37,097 bases of DNA from Isoptericola sp. BMS4 (GTDB lineage Bacteria > Actinomycetota > Actinomycetes > Actinomycetales > Cellulomonadaceae). The notes beneath the pieces are model-generated. The model made no database searches. It was not told the DNA's origin and saw only the letters and a program-made list of their open reading frames with translations. Of this stretch, positions 17,076 through 26,600 are shown in pieces; position 1 is the first letter of the stretch, and each line of letters opens with the position of its first letter. The stretch spans positions 3,509,571 to 3,546,667 of the forward strand of contig NZ_SIRP01000001.1 in assembly GCF_011634835.1 (NCBI RefSeq), in the 5' to 3' direction. A program made the translations under genes and the position numbers.

Positions 17076-18089
17076 GTGACGCATCGCCCCCGGATCTCCG
17101 CCGTCGTCCCCGGCAAGGACGTGGCCCCCTTCCTCGCCGACGCCCTGACGAGCCTGGGCCGCCAGGTCGAGGACCCCCGCGACCTCGAGGTCATCGTGAT
17201 CGACGACGGGTCCACCGACGCCACAGCAGACGTCGCCCGGCAGTTCACCGGCCGGCTACCCGGGCTCACGGTCCTGACCAACCCGGAGCCGAGCGGGCTG
17301 GCCAACGCCCGCAACCAGGGCCTCGCAGCAGCCACCGGCAGGTACGTGGCCTTCCTCGACGCCGACGACTGGCTCGCGCCGGGCCGGCTGGCGCACCTCG
17401 CCGACGCGTCGGACGCCCTGCGGGTCCCGTTCGTGCGGACCGACCACACGACCGTTCGCGGCCGCCGGCGAGACCTGATCCGCGCACCCCAGTCCGTCCG
17501 GGGCGTGCCCCTGGACCCGCGGGGCTCCATCCTGCCGGTGCACACCTCCACGATGGTCGACTACCCGTACGCGTGGGCGGGGATCTTCGACAGGGCGCTG
17601 GCGGAGGACGGGCTGCTGGCATTCCCGCCGGACCTGCACACCGCCGAGGACCGCCCCTGGATCTGGCGGCTCTTCCTGTCCGTGCCTCGCTACGCCGTGG
17701 TGGACGCGCCGACGCTCTGCTACCGGCGCGGCATCGCCTCGTCGCTGACGGCGATCTACGACCGTCGTCAGCTCGACATCCTCAAGGCGCTCCGGCAGGC
17801 CTACGACCTGGTGCAGCAGGACCGCGACGCCGACGCCTTCCTGCCGAAGATCACCCGGACGTCGCTCGCGCTCGTCGCGCACCACGTCGCCCGCAGCGCG
17901 AACATGCCACCCGACGTGCGGCGAGACCTGCGCGCCGGAGCGCGCGCGTTCTTCGAGGGCCTCCCCCGAGACGTCCTCGCCGCCGAGGTCCGCGTGATGC
18001 GCCGCGCACGCGCCCGGACGCTGCACCGAGTCCTGCCCCGCGGCGTGGACCGGCACCTCGCCCCCCACCTCACGGAGATCACCGCATGA
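17076..18089 (+). CDS. Family 2 glycosyltransferase
   Basis: A 337-residue GT-A enzyme. The N-terminus RISAVVPGKDVAPFLADAL is followed by the nucleotide-sugar motif VIDDGSTD (41-48) and the metal-binding DADD (95-98, in FLDADDWL). An acceptor-side AEDRPWIWRLF motif (ED near 190) is also typical. It adds a sugar from an NDP-sugar to a growing glycan on the cytoplasmic side. The start is GTG 17076 with no ribosome site, consistent with a leaderless transcript. The stop overlaps the next gene as ATGA (18086-18089). Tight coupling to the polysialyltransferase-family gene implies that the two act on the same polymer. Confidence 0.9.
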   Translation: MTHRPRISAVVPGKDVAPFLADALTSLGRQVEDPRDLEVIVIDDGSTDATADVARQFTGRLPGLTVLTNPEPSGLANARNQGLAAATGRYVAFLDADDWLAPGRLAHLADASDALRVPFVRTDHTTVRGRRRDLIRAPQSVRGVPLDPRGSILPVHTSTMVDYPYAWAGIFDRALAEDGLLAFPPDLHTAEDRPWIWRLFLSVPRYAVVDAPTLCYRRGIASSLTAIYDRRQLDILKALRQAYDLVQQDRDADAFLPKITRTSLALVAHHVARSANMPPDVRRDLRAGARAFFEGLPRDVLAAEVRVMRRARARTLHRVLPRGVDRHLAPHLTEITA

Positions 18090-19459
18090 CCACCCAGCTC
18101 GTCGTCGCCTCGACGCTCTTCGGTGCCATGACCGCTGCCGCCGCGGCCGACTCCGGACGCCTGGGGCGGCCCGACGGCGAACGCGTCCTCCTGGTGGTCA
18201 ACAACGCGCCGGCCCCCGAGCTGACACCCGCCCTCGACGAGATCCCCGGGGCCGGACCGGTGCAAGACCGGTTCGACCGGGTCGTGCACCTCACCGACCT
18301 CGTCGCTCCCGTGCACCCGTCCGACTGGCGGCCCGGGACACGGGAGCTCCCGGCGCTCGAGCGGCTCCTGCGCCACTACTGGGGTCTCGGCGACGGCCCG
18401 GTCGAGCTCGTGTGCGAGTCGATCTGGGTCAACCCCGCCCAGGCCCTGGCCCGGGTCTTCCACGACGCGCCCGTCACCGTGTACGCCGACGGTCTGATGA
18501 GCTACGGCCCGACCCGCAACCCGCTGCCCCTGGAGGTGGCACAGCGTCTGGGCGTGCTGCTGCACCTCGACCTGGTCCCGGGCCTGCGCCCGGTCCTGCT
18601 GTCCGAGCACGGTGTCGAGCCGGTCGTGGTGCCCACGGCAGCCTTCCGCGATCTCGTGCACGAGACCGCCGCCGCGGGCGGTCCGGCCGGCGAGCGCCAG
18701 GAGGCGGGCACGTCCCCCCGTCGCGCGGTCGTCGTCGGCCAGTACCTGGCCGCACTGGGTCTCATGACGGCGGAGGAAGAGGCCGACCTGCACGCCGACA
18801 TGATCCGGGCAGCGGTCTCCTCGGGCGCCGACGTCGTCCGGTTCAAGCCCCACCCGTCCGCCCCGCCGGGCATGCTGGAGCCGCTCCACCGGACCGCCCG
18901 GGACCTGGGGGTCGCCCTCGAGGTGCTCGACGACCCGCTCCCGGTCGAGGTGCACCTCGACCGTGCCGAGCACGTCGCGGTCGTCGGGTGCTTCTCCACC
19001 GCCCTCGCCACGGCTCGCGCGATCATGTCGACGCCGTCGGTGGCCGTGGGAGCGGCGGGGCTGCTGGAGCGGCTCACCCCGTTCCAGAACAGCAACCGCG
19101 TGCCGCTGACGGTGATCGACGCCGTCCACCGGCCGCGGTCCCCGTACGCCGACGTCGCGCACCTCCAGGGACTCGTCGACACCGTCGCGCACGTCATGCA
19201 GCCGCAGACGTGCGCCGCGCTGCGCCACGGCGCCGTCACGTTCCTGGCCGGCCTCCCCGAGGACGAGCGGGCCAGGTACTTCGACACGTCCAGGCTCACA
19301 CGCCTCGAGCTGCCCGGAGGTCGCCGACGGCACCCCGTGAAGCGTGCGGCAGCCGACGCCGCGTCGCGGCTGCTGCGGATGCCGGCGTTCGCTCGCGTCG
19401 ACGAGCGCACCCGGTCGTCCGCGTGGCGCCGCCGGCTCGCCCGGGCCGTCGGGACGTGA
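18086..19459 (+). CDS. Polysialyltransferase-family (alpha-2,8-polysialyltransferase-like) protein
   Basis: A 457-residue protein resembling the bacterial polysialyltransferase family (PF07388-type). It starts QLVVASTLFGAMTAAAAADS, as in that group, and continues with VTVYADGLMSYGP (about 131-141). FKPHPSAPP with the His-Pro pair (about 253-261) and a late VGCFSTALATA (about 300-310) match the HP and S/T motifs that bind the CMP-sugar donor. The C-terminal ~60 residues are basic. The ATG at 18086 overlaps the GT2 stop. Family members elongate nonulosonic (sialic/Kdn-like) polymers, but no nonulosonate or CMP-sugar synthesis gene lies in this window, so the actual donor is uncertain. Confidence 0.75.
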   Translation: MTTQLVVASTLFGAMTAAAAADSGRLGRPDGERVLLVVNNAPAPELTPALDEIPGAGPVQDRFDRVVHLTDLVAPVHPSDWRPGTRELPALERLLRHYWGLGDGPVELVCESIWVNPAQALARVFHDAPVTVYADGLMSYGPTRNPLPLEVAQRLGVLLHLDLVPGLRPVLLSEHGVEPVVVPTAAFRDLVHETAAAGGPAGERQEAGTSPRRAVVVGQYLAALGLMTAEEEADLHADMIRAAVSSGADVVRFKPHPSAPPGMLEPLHRTARDLGVALEVLDDPLPVEVHLDRAEHVAVVGCFSTALATARAIMSTPSVAVGAAGLLERLTPFQNSNRVPLTVIDAVHRPRSPYADVAHLQGLVDTVAHVMQPQTCAALRHGAVTFLAGLPEDERARYFDTSRLTRLELPGGRRRHPVKRAAADAASRLLRMPAFARVDERTRSSAWRRRLARAVGT

Positions 19460-19508
19460 GCGCGGGGCAGGCCTCCGTAGATCACCGGGCACGAGGCGGC
19501 GACGGCCA

Positions 19509-19522
19509 GCCGGTCAGCCGGC
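19509..19522. terminator. Weak hairpin between convergent glycan genes
   Basis: GCCGG (19509-19513) and CCGGC (19518-19522) flank TCAG, which includes the stop codon of the GT61 gene. It lies in the 54-nt gap between the convergent stops at 19459 and 19514. The stem is only 5 bp, so this is a tentative terminator. Confidence 0.2.
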
Positions 19523-21172
19523 CCTGATCACCCGGTCCAGCTGCTCACGGTGCTGAGCGAAGTCGAAGGTCCAGGACGACTTGTAGGCGGCACGCGACCA
19601 CCCACCCGGCGGGTGCTGCACGTCCGGCCGGTTCCAGAAGTAGTGGAGGCGGACGTCGAGCGGCAGGGAGATCAGCACCTCGTTCCGCGCCGTGTACGCC
19701 TGCTGGCTGAGCACGATCATGTCCTCGAGGCGGTCCGCGAAGAGCGTGTTGAACATCGCCGAACCTCCGAAGCCGGCGACGACCCGCGCCCGGGAGAAGA
19801 TCGCCGCCTGCGTGGCGAGCCCGTAGTCCTCGGGGTAGATCACCTCGAATCCCGCCGCCGAGAAGTAGTCCTCCACCTCCTCACGGTTGAGGCACCGCCG
19901 GTTGCCCAGCGTGTCCCGGCGCGAGACGAAGATCCGGTCCCAGGACGGCGCGGAGTCGTCACGCAGCCCGTCCCGGATCCGCTCCCAGACCGCCCGGATC
20001 TCGGGATGCACGTAGTGCGGCGCGGAGTTGTGGAACATGGGGGTCGCCCCGTACATCGACTCCAGGTACACCGGCCGGTCGACCCAGGTGATGTCCTCGG
20101 GCCGGATGCCGAAGGCGGAGAACACCAGGCGCTCGAGCCACGGGTCGCGCTCGTGGGGGTACCTGATGCGGAAGATCGCCCGCAGGTCCGGGGCGTCCTG
20201 CTTCGCCCGGTCCCACCCCCACAGGCGCGAGACCACCTCGGTCATGAGGTGGCCGAAGTGACCGGAGTTCTCGGAGTCCAGCAGGTAGTACGAGCCGTGG
20301 AGCTCGTCGGTGGGCACGACCTGCCGGTCGAGGCGCGCGAAGCTCTTGCCGACGTCGACGAGCCGGGGGTTGGTCAGGTCGGCGGCGAGATGGTGACGGA
20401 ACGAGTCCGGGAGGATCTCGTTCTCGGTGAACGTCAGCGCGTTGCTGACCAGGCCGATGCGCCCCTGGTAGTGGCGCAGGTGCAGGGGCGGGGTGTCGAC
20501 CGTGGTCTTCAGACCGCCCAGCGTCTTGCTCGCACCGTGCGAGACGATCGTGGTGCCGGAGGCGAACGTGCCTGCCGGGACTCGCTGCAGCTCCCGCACG
20601 GTGGTGGCCGAGCGCCGGGACGCCAACATCCGATTCGCCCACCGGTCCGAGAGCTTGAGGTAGTGCCGGCCGCTCTTGCGGACGCGGATCCAGTCCCGGT
20701 CGAGGCGCACCTCCGCGGTCGCGTGCGCGAGCTCGCGGGCGGCCGTCGGCACGGCGTCGTGGCCGTGGGCGAGACCGTCGCCCAGCCGACGCAGCAGCGT
20801 CTCCAGACGGTTTCCCGCCGGGTACGCCGTCAGGGCCGCCCTGGGGATCGCGTACTCGCCGCCCGGACCCAGGTGGAACAGCAGACCGCGCAGCATCGCG
20901 GCGTGCTTCTCCGGCGGTGCCACGCGGACGTTGACGATCCGGTCGACGGGACCGCGCAGCTTGAGGTGCCACTGCACGTTCGACTCCCTGTCGAACCGCA
21001 GGTAGTGCTCGTGCAGGCCTTCCAGGCCCCACTCGTCGTACGCCACCGGGGCGATGACGAACAGCTCGTCCTGCCGGTACGGGGCGAGGTAGCCCGTGAG
21101 CACCTCGGGAGGCCGGTCGTCCGCGACGACGACGGTGCGCGGGGGACGGTCGTCAATCGGACCACGCGACAT
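19514..21172 (-). CDS. Family 61-type glycosyltransferase (DUF563)
   Basis: A 552-residue protein whose C-terminal half matches GT61. It has SGHFGHLMTEVVSRLWGW (about 303-320), RIFVSRRDTLGNRRCLNREE (about 410-430), then FEVIYPEDYGLATQAAIF and VVAGFGGSAMFNTLF (about 460-475). The His of GHFGHL and the late GxGGSA block are family hallmarks. The N-terminal ~220 residues are not recognised. GT61 enzymes transfer pentoses or hexoses to glycans; the sugar here is unknown. The start ATG 21172 has GGGAGGGGAGCG immediately upstream. It lies 64 nt after the pyruvyltransferase/LicD fusion gene on the same strand and is probably part of that operon. Confidence 0.85.
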   Translation of the reverse strand: MSRGPIDDRPPRTVVVADDRPPEVLTGYLAPYRQDELFVIAPVAYDEWGLEGLHEHYLRFDRESNVQWHLKLRGPVDRIVNVRVAPPEKHAAMLRGLLFHLGPGGEYAIPRAALTAYPAGNRLETLLRRLGDGLAHGHDAVPTAARELAHATAEVRLDRDWIRVRKSGRHYLKLSDRWANRMLASRRSATTVRELQRVPAGTFASGTTIVSHGASKTLGGLKTTVDTPPLHLRHYQGRIGLVSNALTFTENEILPDSFRHHLAADLTNPRLVDVGKSFARLDRQVVPTDELHGSYYLLDSENSGHFGHLMTEVVSRLWGWDRAKQDAPDLRAIFRIRYPHERDPWLERLVFSAFGIRPEDITWVDRPVYLESMYGATPMFHNSAPHYVHPEIRAVWERIRDGLRDDSAPSWDRIFVSRRDTLGNRRCLNREEVEDYFSAAGFEVIYPEDYGLATQAAIFSRARVVAGFGGSAMFNTLFADRLEDMIVLSQQAYTARNEVLISLPLDVRLHYFWNRPDVQHPPGGWSRAAYKSSWTFDFAQHREQLDRVIRAG

Positions 21173-21236
21173 CGCTCCCCTCCCAAGGGCGTCTCACGGC
21201 AGGCTAGCGCGACACCCGGGCGCACGCCGGGCGAGG

Positions 21237-23663
21237 TCAGGCGGCCCCGGTTCGTCCCGCGGGCTGCTGCTCGTCCGGCTGATCGTCGCGCAGCTTCCAC
21301 GGCCAGTCGTAGTACGGGTCGGCGACCGACCAGCCCTCCCCGTACCGCTCGGCGAGGAACGCCTCGGGGCGCGCCGGCCCCCACAGCTCGTGGCCTCGGA
21401 ACGACAGGCGTGCGGGCGGCATCACGATGTCCGTGTCGATCTGCCGCAGCCGCATCTTCTCCATGTGCAGCGTCGTCGTCCCGGCGTCCACGAACAGGGG
21501 AAAGACATCGACGTGGAGCTTCGTCTCCGGGTCGTGCAGGTGGAAGTTCGTGTAGGAGTTCGGCCGGGTGACCCTCCACCCCTGGCCCTTCAGCTTCTCC
21601 CGCAGCCGGGCCAGCGCCGGTTCGCCGTCCTCGCGACCCGCGGCCTCCAGCGGGACCATCAGGTCGACGTCGTCGTCGTGCGCGAGGAAGTCCCCCTCCC
21701 GTACGGCACCGAGCAGCGTCCCGTACGCGAGCATCGCGGTGTACCCGCACGACTCGAGCAGCTCCCCCGCCCGCTCGATCGTTCGCAGGTAGTCCTCCGA
21801 CCGCGCCCGGAGCCCCCCGACGTCGACGATCCCGTGCCTCGTCAGCACCGCTCGAGGGGTCCCGAGCACCTCACCCGCGCGGTTGACCCCCTCGATCAGG
21901 CTCTCCAGCTCGCCGCGGGTGCGCAGGACGAACTGCAGCGACCGCATCGACGTCTTGGTGGCGGGGACCCGCAGCCGCTCCGCAGCGAGCAGGTGCCCGA
22001 GGAGCGTCCACTCGTCATCCGTCAGGGCCTCGTCCGCGCGCAGGCGATCGGTGCGGACCAGAGAGAAGAGCAGGCGTTGCTCCTCCCTGTCCGCGGTCAG
22101 CAGCCCGTCGCCGGCGCGGCGGGCGAGCTCCGCCAGCAGCTCGCGCCGCGCGGTGCCGGCGGACTCCTTCGAGTCGAGGACCGAGGCGTCGACCTCTCGA
22201 TCGGTCAGGCGCGACAGCAGGGCGAGCGTCTCCTCGACGACCCGGTCTGAGTTGACGGAACGGACGGTACGGAAGCCACCGGACTGCCCCGCGACCGCGA
22301 CCGTGAGCTTTCGCGACCTGCGCCCCCACCCGTCCAGGCGGTTGAAGACGCGCACCTCGTCGGCATCGACCGGCGCGTCGAGGCGCACCGTCCACCATGC
22401 CCCGGGCTCCCTCTCGGTGCGCACTCCCCCGAGAGCGAAGGGGCTCGGCCGCCCCGGCGTCCGTAGGGCGTCCGAGCTCTGCTGGTAGGTGACCTTCCCC
22501 TCGTCGACGACGACACGCCGGCCCTTGTTGTAGAGCCCGATGCCACGCACGTCCAGCTGCCCCTCGGTCTTCGGCAGGAAGAGCGTGACCTCGGAGACGC
22601 GACCCTCGGTACGGACCGAGAGGTAGTTCACGGCGACGCCGCCGAAGTACCCGAGGGTCGGGAGCAGAGCATCCGTCCCCGGTGCGGAGCCCAAACCCTG
22701 TCCGGGCTCCTTGGCCGGACGGGCACGGGCCGCCCGCGGGCGCACGGGCTCCTTGCGGCGCAGGAACGGGGACGCGTCCAGCAGCGGCCGGTAGTCGAAG
22801 CGGATCGCCTCCGGGCTGAACGTCAGCGAGTCCCGGAGACGTTCCACGGTGACCTGGTCGGCGTCCAGCTCCAGAGGTTGCGGCGCTCGGAACTTCTGCA
22901 CCGAGGCGAAGTAGTCGTAGAACTTATAGACGCCGCCACGCGGCGAGTCGGACGCGAGCCAGGCGCTGGGGATCCCGTAGGCGTCGGCGACGATGAGCCC
23001 GTGCAACGACGACGTGATGATGCGGCGGCATGACAGCATCTCGCGGACCACGTCCTCGACGTCCGTCCGGCTGAAGTCGATGAGCTTAACGCCGGGCCCG
23101 TAGGTCGCCTCGGCCCACCGCCGTTCGCTCCACCGCACCGCGACTCCGTACTCGTGCGTGACCGGAACGTCGGGCATGTAGTACAGGGGCAGCAGGAGGG
23201 CGGGATCACCGTAGACCTCGGGTACGTTGATGTTGAAGCCCCAGGAGGCGCTCAGCTTCGCGCGCGTCAGCGGTCCACGGACGGCCGTGTACCGCGCGTT
23301 GGCGGCCGCTTCGGGCCTGGCTTCCGTGCCGTACGTCCCTGTACCCCAGAGGATCGACTGGTCGGTGCCCTGGTTGACGATCGAACCGATCACGACGTAG
23401 TGCGGCTCGTTCCTGTCCGCGAGGACGACCTCGCGCCCGGTCATCTGCTCCACGAGCCACGGCGACAGCAGGTCACCGAAGTTCGGTGTGTAGGTGAAGT
23501 AGTTGAGCGGTACCTTCCCGTCGACCTCGATGAGGTCGGCGACCTCGTAGTCGTCGAGCAGGTGGCGGAACCGCCTCATGCCGAAGGTGTCGGGGTACCG
23601 GCGACCGAGCCGGCTCTTGGCGACCTGCGCGAGCCGGCTCCGTGCCGAGCGGTAGAGCGACAT
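21237..23663 (-). CDS. Pyruvyltransferase - discoidin-like - LicD three-domain fusion
   Basis: An 808-residue protein. Residues ~50-260 match polysaccharide pyruvyl transferase: FTYTPNFGDLLSPWLVE at 56-72, VIGSIVNQGTDQSILWGTG at 91-109, TAVRGPLTRAKL at 126-137, GDPALLLP at 152-159, ITSSLHGLIVADAYGIPS at 216-233. Residues ~338-480 look like a jelly-roll/discoidin carbohydrate-binding domain (GAWWTVRLDAPVDADEVRVF at 421-440, WGRRSRKLTVAVAG at 446-459). Residues ~635-795 are a LicD domain with AYGTLLGAVREGDFLAHDDD (646-665) and the metal pair in DDDVD (663-667). Such domains respectively add pyruvate ketals from PEP, bind glycan, and transfer phospho-alcohol groups. The ATG at 23663 is 19 nt after the GT2-TagF stop, with GGAG upstream, so the two are cotranscribed. 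Confidence 0.85.
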   Translation of the reverse strand: MSLYRSARSRLAQVAKSRLGRRYPDTFGMRRFRHLLDDYEVADLIEVDGKVPLNYFTYTPNFGDLLSPWLVEQMTGREVVLADRNEPHYVVIGSIVNQGTDQSILWGTGTYGTEARPEAAANARYTAVRGPLTRAKLSASWGFNINVPEVYGDPALLLPLYYMPDVPVTHEYGVAVRWSERRWAEATYGPGVKLIDFSRTDVEDVVREMLSCRRIITSSLHGLIVADAYGIPSAWLASDSPRGGVYKFYDYFASVQKFRAPQPLELDADQVTVERLRDSLTFSPEAIRFDYRPLLDASPFLRRKEPVRPRAARARPAKEPGQGLGSAPGTDALLPTLGYFGGVAVNYLSVRTEGRVSEVTLFLPKTEGQLDVRGIGLYNKGRRVVVDEGKVTYQQSSDALRTPGRPSPFALGGVRTEREPGAWWTVRLDAPVDADEVRVFNRLDGWGRRSRKLTVAVAGQSGGFRTVRSVNSDRVVEETLALLSRLTDREVDASVLDSKESAGTARRELLAELARRAGDGLLTADREEQRLLFSLVRTDRLRADEALTDDEWTLLGHLLAAERLRVPATKTSMRSLQFVLRTRGELESLIEGVNRAGEVLGTPRAVLTRHGIVDVGGLRARSEDYLRTIERAGELLESCGYTAMLAYGTLLGAVREGDFLAHDDDVDLMVPLEAAGREDGEPALARLREKLKGQGWRVTRPNSYTNFHLHDPETKLHVDVFPLFVDAGTTTLHMEKMRLRQIDTDIVMPPARLSFRGHELWGPARPEAFLAERYGEGWSVADPYYDWPWKLRDDQPDEQQPAGRTGAA

Positions 23664-23682
23664 GTGGTGTTTTCTCCAGGTT

Positions 23683-26600
23683 TCAGGAGTGCGGCGTGGC
23701 GGATGACGACGGTGCGTGCTGCTCGGGGGAAGGATCGTCGGGAGCGGTGACGGCCTCGAGGACACGCGCGGCCGCTCGCCCGTCGTCGCTCGGGGCGAAC
23801 TCCGCCGCGAAGCGGCTGTGGTCCTCGCCGTGCGCGGCCCAGTAGTCGCGCTCCAGGGCGGTGGCCAGCTCCTCGGTGCTCAGGCACAGCGGGCCGGGGG
23901 CGATCTCCTCGAGCTCACGGTAGAAGCCGCGCGTCGTCGTCCCGTACAGCTCGAGGTCCGGCACCAGGAAGTAGATCGGCCGGCGCAGCACGGCGTAGTC
24001 GAACATGATCGACGAGTAGTCGGTCACGAGGGCGTCCGAGGCGAGCATCAGCTCGTTGACGTCGGGGTGGTGGGTCACGTCGAGGACGCCGTCGGGCAGG
24101 TCGCTCGACGACGACGCGGTGTTGGCGTGCCCCCGGTACAGCACCACGGTCCCCGGACCGGTCGCCTCGGCCAGCCGGTCGAAGTCGAGGAACGCGACCC
24201 GCCCGTAGCGGGCGCCCTCCTTGATGTTGTCGCGCCACGTCGGCGCATACAGCAGCACCCGTGCGTCGTCGCCAAGCCCGAGCCGCTTGCGGACCTCCGC
24301 CCGCGTGATGTCTGCCGTGCCGTCGACGAGCGAGTCGTTCCGCGGGTAGCCCTGGGTGAGCACCGGCCCGTCGTAGCCGAAGGCCGAGGGGAAGATGCGC
24401 GCGGAGTAGTCGTTCTGCGCCAGCAGGTAGTCCCAGGTCGTGGCCTCGCGCTCCATGAGCCGGCGGTACGTCACGGTGAGGTTCGCCCCGGGGACGTCGT
24501 TGCCGATCCGCTTGAGCGGCGTCCCGTGCCACGTCTGCACGTACGTCTGGTGGCTCCGCTTGCGGAAGAACCACGGCCAGTTGTTGTTGTTGACGAGCAG
24601 GGTGGCCCGCGCGAGCAGCTCGTACCACCGGCGGGAGTACCGCAGCACGGGGGTCGCCCACTCGGGGACGGGCGTGGACAGGCAGGCCACGGACCAGTAC
24701 TGGGGACGGAGGTCGCCGCGGCGGTGCAGCTCGCGGCTCAGGGCGAGGGGGGAGTCCCCGATCGTGCGGCCGCCGAACGACTCGAACACGACCGCGTCGA
24801 GAGGCGCGTGCGGCCCCTCGCGGTAGTCCTCCTGCATGCGCTCCTGGTCGCGGCGGCTGCGGTCCTCGTCGTCGAGCGCCGCCCGGAGCCGCACCCACAC
24901 GGACCCGGCCTTGGGGGTCGCGGTCACGGTCGCCGACAGGCCCCCGCCGGTGACGTCGAGCGGGAGCCGCGCCACCAGCGGGCGGGCGGCCCGCGGTCGC
25001 GCGACCCGGTCTCCGGCGGCAAGGGTGACGAGAAAGCCGGACGACTTCGTGAGGACGTTGCCGACGCGGTCCACGACCGGCACTGTGACGTCGAAACGGC
25101 CGTCGGCGTCCACCGGCACGGTCACCTCGCTGCCGGGCGCCTTCTCGCTCGTCAGCGCGAGGACCAGCTCGCCGCCCAGGCCGGGCGCCGCCGCGGCATG
25201 CCCGCGCACGCGCAGCCCGGACGGGGTCAGCTCGACGTCCTCGATCTCCCCGGCGAGCGGGGCGGTCTGCACCACGACGTTGCCGAAGCGGGTCGTCCCC
25301 ACCACCAGGTGCGACCCCGGCGAGATGTCCAACCCGGAGCTCGCCGCCACCCACGACAGCCTGCTCTCGGGCGCGCCGCGGCGCCGCGCCGCCAGCCGCC
25401 AGGTCCGCGCCGGGCCGTCCGCGGGCGTCCGCGGCAGGGTGAAGACGACGAGATCGCGGTCACCCTCGCGGGTGGGCACGCCCCGCACGACGGAGTCGTG
25501 GCACCGCGCCACGAAATCGATCCCCCCCTGCGCAGGCCCGGCCAGCTCGACCTCGAGCGCGCCGGCGCGGACGCGTGCCGCGCGGACGGGCGTGCGGGGG
25601 GCGACGTGCCGTCGCAGCACGAGGTCGCCGGACTCGGGCAGGCGGTCGAGGATCCACCGGCCGTCGTCGCCCAGCGGGCCGAAGGCCGGCAGGCGCCCGC
25701 GCCCTCGGACGTCCGGCTGCGGGACGGCCGTCTCGCGCGAGGCGCCGTCGACCGTCACGGTCAGGACGAACGAGTAGCTCTCGGCGACGAGGTCCGCCAG
25801 GGCGAACGTCGCCCGGAAGCCCGAGCCCGCGTGGTCGTTCCACGGGTCGACGGCACGCAGGTCGGCGGTGGGGTCCTCGAAGCGCTCCACGGCGCCGTGG
25901 ACCCGCACAGCGCCGGAGCCGTCCGCCGGGACGGCCTCGACGGTGACGGTGCTGCTCGTGCCGCGCAGGTCGATCTGGGACAGGAAGGCATTGCCCTCGA
26001 TCGCCAGGGACCGCTCGTCGGCCAGGACCTGGTCGACCCGGACGTCGGCGACCACGTCCAGGTCGCCGTCGAGCCGCTCGACGGTGCCGTCGGGCGTCAG
26101 CCCCAGACCGACGAAGTAGTCGTCACCCACGACCGCCCGGCCCTCGCGCACCACCCCGTGCACCTTCCAGGTCCGGGACTCCCGGCGCGAGACCAGCTCG
26201 ACGACGTCGTCGCGCAGCCCGTGATACGTCGCCGCGGCGAGCAGCCGGTCGGCGACCCGGACCTCGGCGAGCCGCTCGTACCCGGCCATGTCGAGGAAGC
26301 CGCGCACCTCCTGGCGCAGGAACGTCCAGTAGTCGTCCTCGGTGCGGGGCACCTGCTCGTAGTAGGGGCGCATGTCGAAGCCGACGACCTTCGCCTCCCA
26401 CGCCTGGCGGACCGCCGCCGGGGCGTCGCGCATGACCTCGTGGAGCTCGTCGAGCATCGCCCAGCGGCCGGTGAGGTCGCGCATCGTCGACTTCTGCTGC
26501 GTGATCGACGACTCGTCGTCCCGGATCCGCCAGTGGCACACGACGTCCTGCAGCACGTCGAACCGCCCGTGCAGGTACGCCTTGGCCGACGGCACCTGGT

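Noticed and set aside
17057-18085. Extension of the polysialyltransferase-family frame back to 17057
   Set aside because: This part lies over the GT2 gene in another frame and is Arg/Pro-rich. The ATG at 18086 with an ATGA overlap is the natural start.
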